Assembly (NCBI GenBank): GCA_964459065.1
Contig: CAYWMN010000243.1
Location: 1-5,817 of the forward strand
Source: JAMCXS01 sp964459065
GTDB taxonomy: Bacteria; Acidobacteriota; Terriglobia; UBA7540
DNA: 5,817 nt
Direction of reading: 5' to 3'
A program made the position numbers and the translations under genes. How positions within the stretch are numbered: position 1 is the first letter of the stretch; each line of letters opens with the position of its first letter. Positions 5,598 through 5,817 of the stretch are shown piece after piece. The notes under the pieces are model-generated. The model made no database searches. It was not told the origin of the DNA and worked only from the letters and a program-made list of their open reading frames with translations.

Positions 5598-5603
5598 TCT
5601 CCT
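5598..5603 (-). promoter_or_regulatory. Ribosome-binding site fixing the start of the MAKS-type gene
   Basis: AGGAGA on the minus strand lies 4 nt before the ATG at 5593. It supports the 72-aa form over the 88-aa form starting at 5641. Confidence 0.65.
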
Positions 5604-5817
5604 GGTCTATGGGGATTCAAGATGGGTGGTTTGCCCAACACGGTGGCTGGAAACTAACTCAACTGAAGAGCCCCGGTGCACCACAGGAAAACCTTGGGAC
5701 CCTCGACTTCAAGCACCCAACAGCTCGGTGTCGCAGGCTCTGATTGCCTGGCACCTCGAGGTTCACCCTTATACTATAACAGACAGTAGAGATGCATTCT
5801 GAGAATAATCCTGAACG
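5604..5817. other. Upstream region of the MAKS-type gene, no supported gene
   Basis: This stretch has no convincing reading frame on either strand. It contains a 10-bp palindrome ACCTCGAGGT (5753-5762) and an AT-rich block (5770-5780) with -10-like boxes both ways: TATACT at 5770-5775 on the + strand and TATAGT at 5778-5773 on the minus strand. No good -35 accompanies either. If the minus-strand box is used, the MAKS-type mRNA would carry a leader of about 170 nt. Confidence 0.25.

Noticed and set aside
5594..5641. 16-residue N-terminal extension of the MAKS-type protein from ATG 5641
   Set aside because: The strong AGGAGA site and the MAKS start at 5593 favour the shorter protein.
5792..5817. 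Possible gene start at the right edge (ATG 5792, open to the window end)
   Set aside because: Only eight full codons are visible and no Shine-Dalgarno is present. A -10-like TATACT lies at 5770-5775, but that is not enough to call a gene.
1..5817. CRISPR array, insertion sequence, integrase or tandem repeats
   Set aside because: No regularly spaced direct repeats, no transposase or integrase motifs and no flanking terminal repeats were seen.

Overview
This GC-rich window looks like ordinary chromosome from a soil-type, Gram-negative, heterotrophic bacterium. An Acidobacteriota-like host is my best guess. It rests on the Tat-exported fucosidase subtype, the platelet-activating-factor-acetylhydrolase-like lipase and the small MAKS-type basic protein. 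This is inference from protein style, not a database match. I see no mobile element, CRISPR array, phage gene, rRNA or tRNA.

Layout. Positions 92-2873 hold three rightward genes with gaps of about 140-160 nt: a secreted alpha/beta-hydrolase esterase of the BD-FAE / acetyl-xylan-esterase type, a small single-domain cupin, and a membrane-anchored PAF-acetylhydrolase-like serine hydrolase that starts at TTG. This third gene converges on a leftward gene (3459-2932) for a small exported, Cys-containing protein of unknown function; a GC-rich hairpin lies in the 58-nt gap. That leftward gene is divergent from a rightward GH29 alpha-L-fucosidase (3706-5157) with a twin-arginine signal. The 246-nt divergent region between them is the most structured non-coding part of the window. 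It holds a candidate promoter for each direction, a 12-bp perfect palindrome, and a leader with competing hairpins before the small exported protein. On the right, a leftward gene (5593-5375) encodes a 72-aa, extremely charged MAKS-type protein. It has a good Shine-Dalgarno sequence and a hairpin terminator. The last ~220 nt hold no supported gene.

How the genes may work together. The esterase, fucosidase and lipase-like hydrolase all carry export or membrane signals, so the region is consistent with attack on decorated (acylated, fucosylated) glycans outside the cytoplasm. There is no transporter, SusC/SusD pair or dedicated regulator here, so it is not a canonical polysaccharide-utilisation locus. 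The esterase and fucosidase genes share a similar upstream element (TTGAGG followed by GATAAAA), a weak hint of co-expression. I found no convincing undescribed multi-gene system. The items most worth checking are the leader RNA of the small exported protein, the palindrome between the divergent genes, and the cupin with an incomplete metal site.
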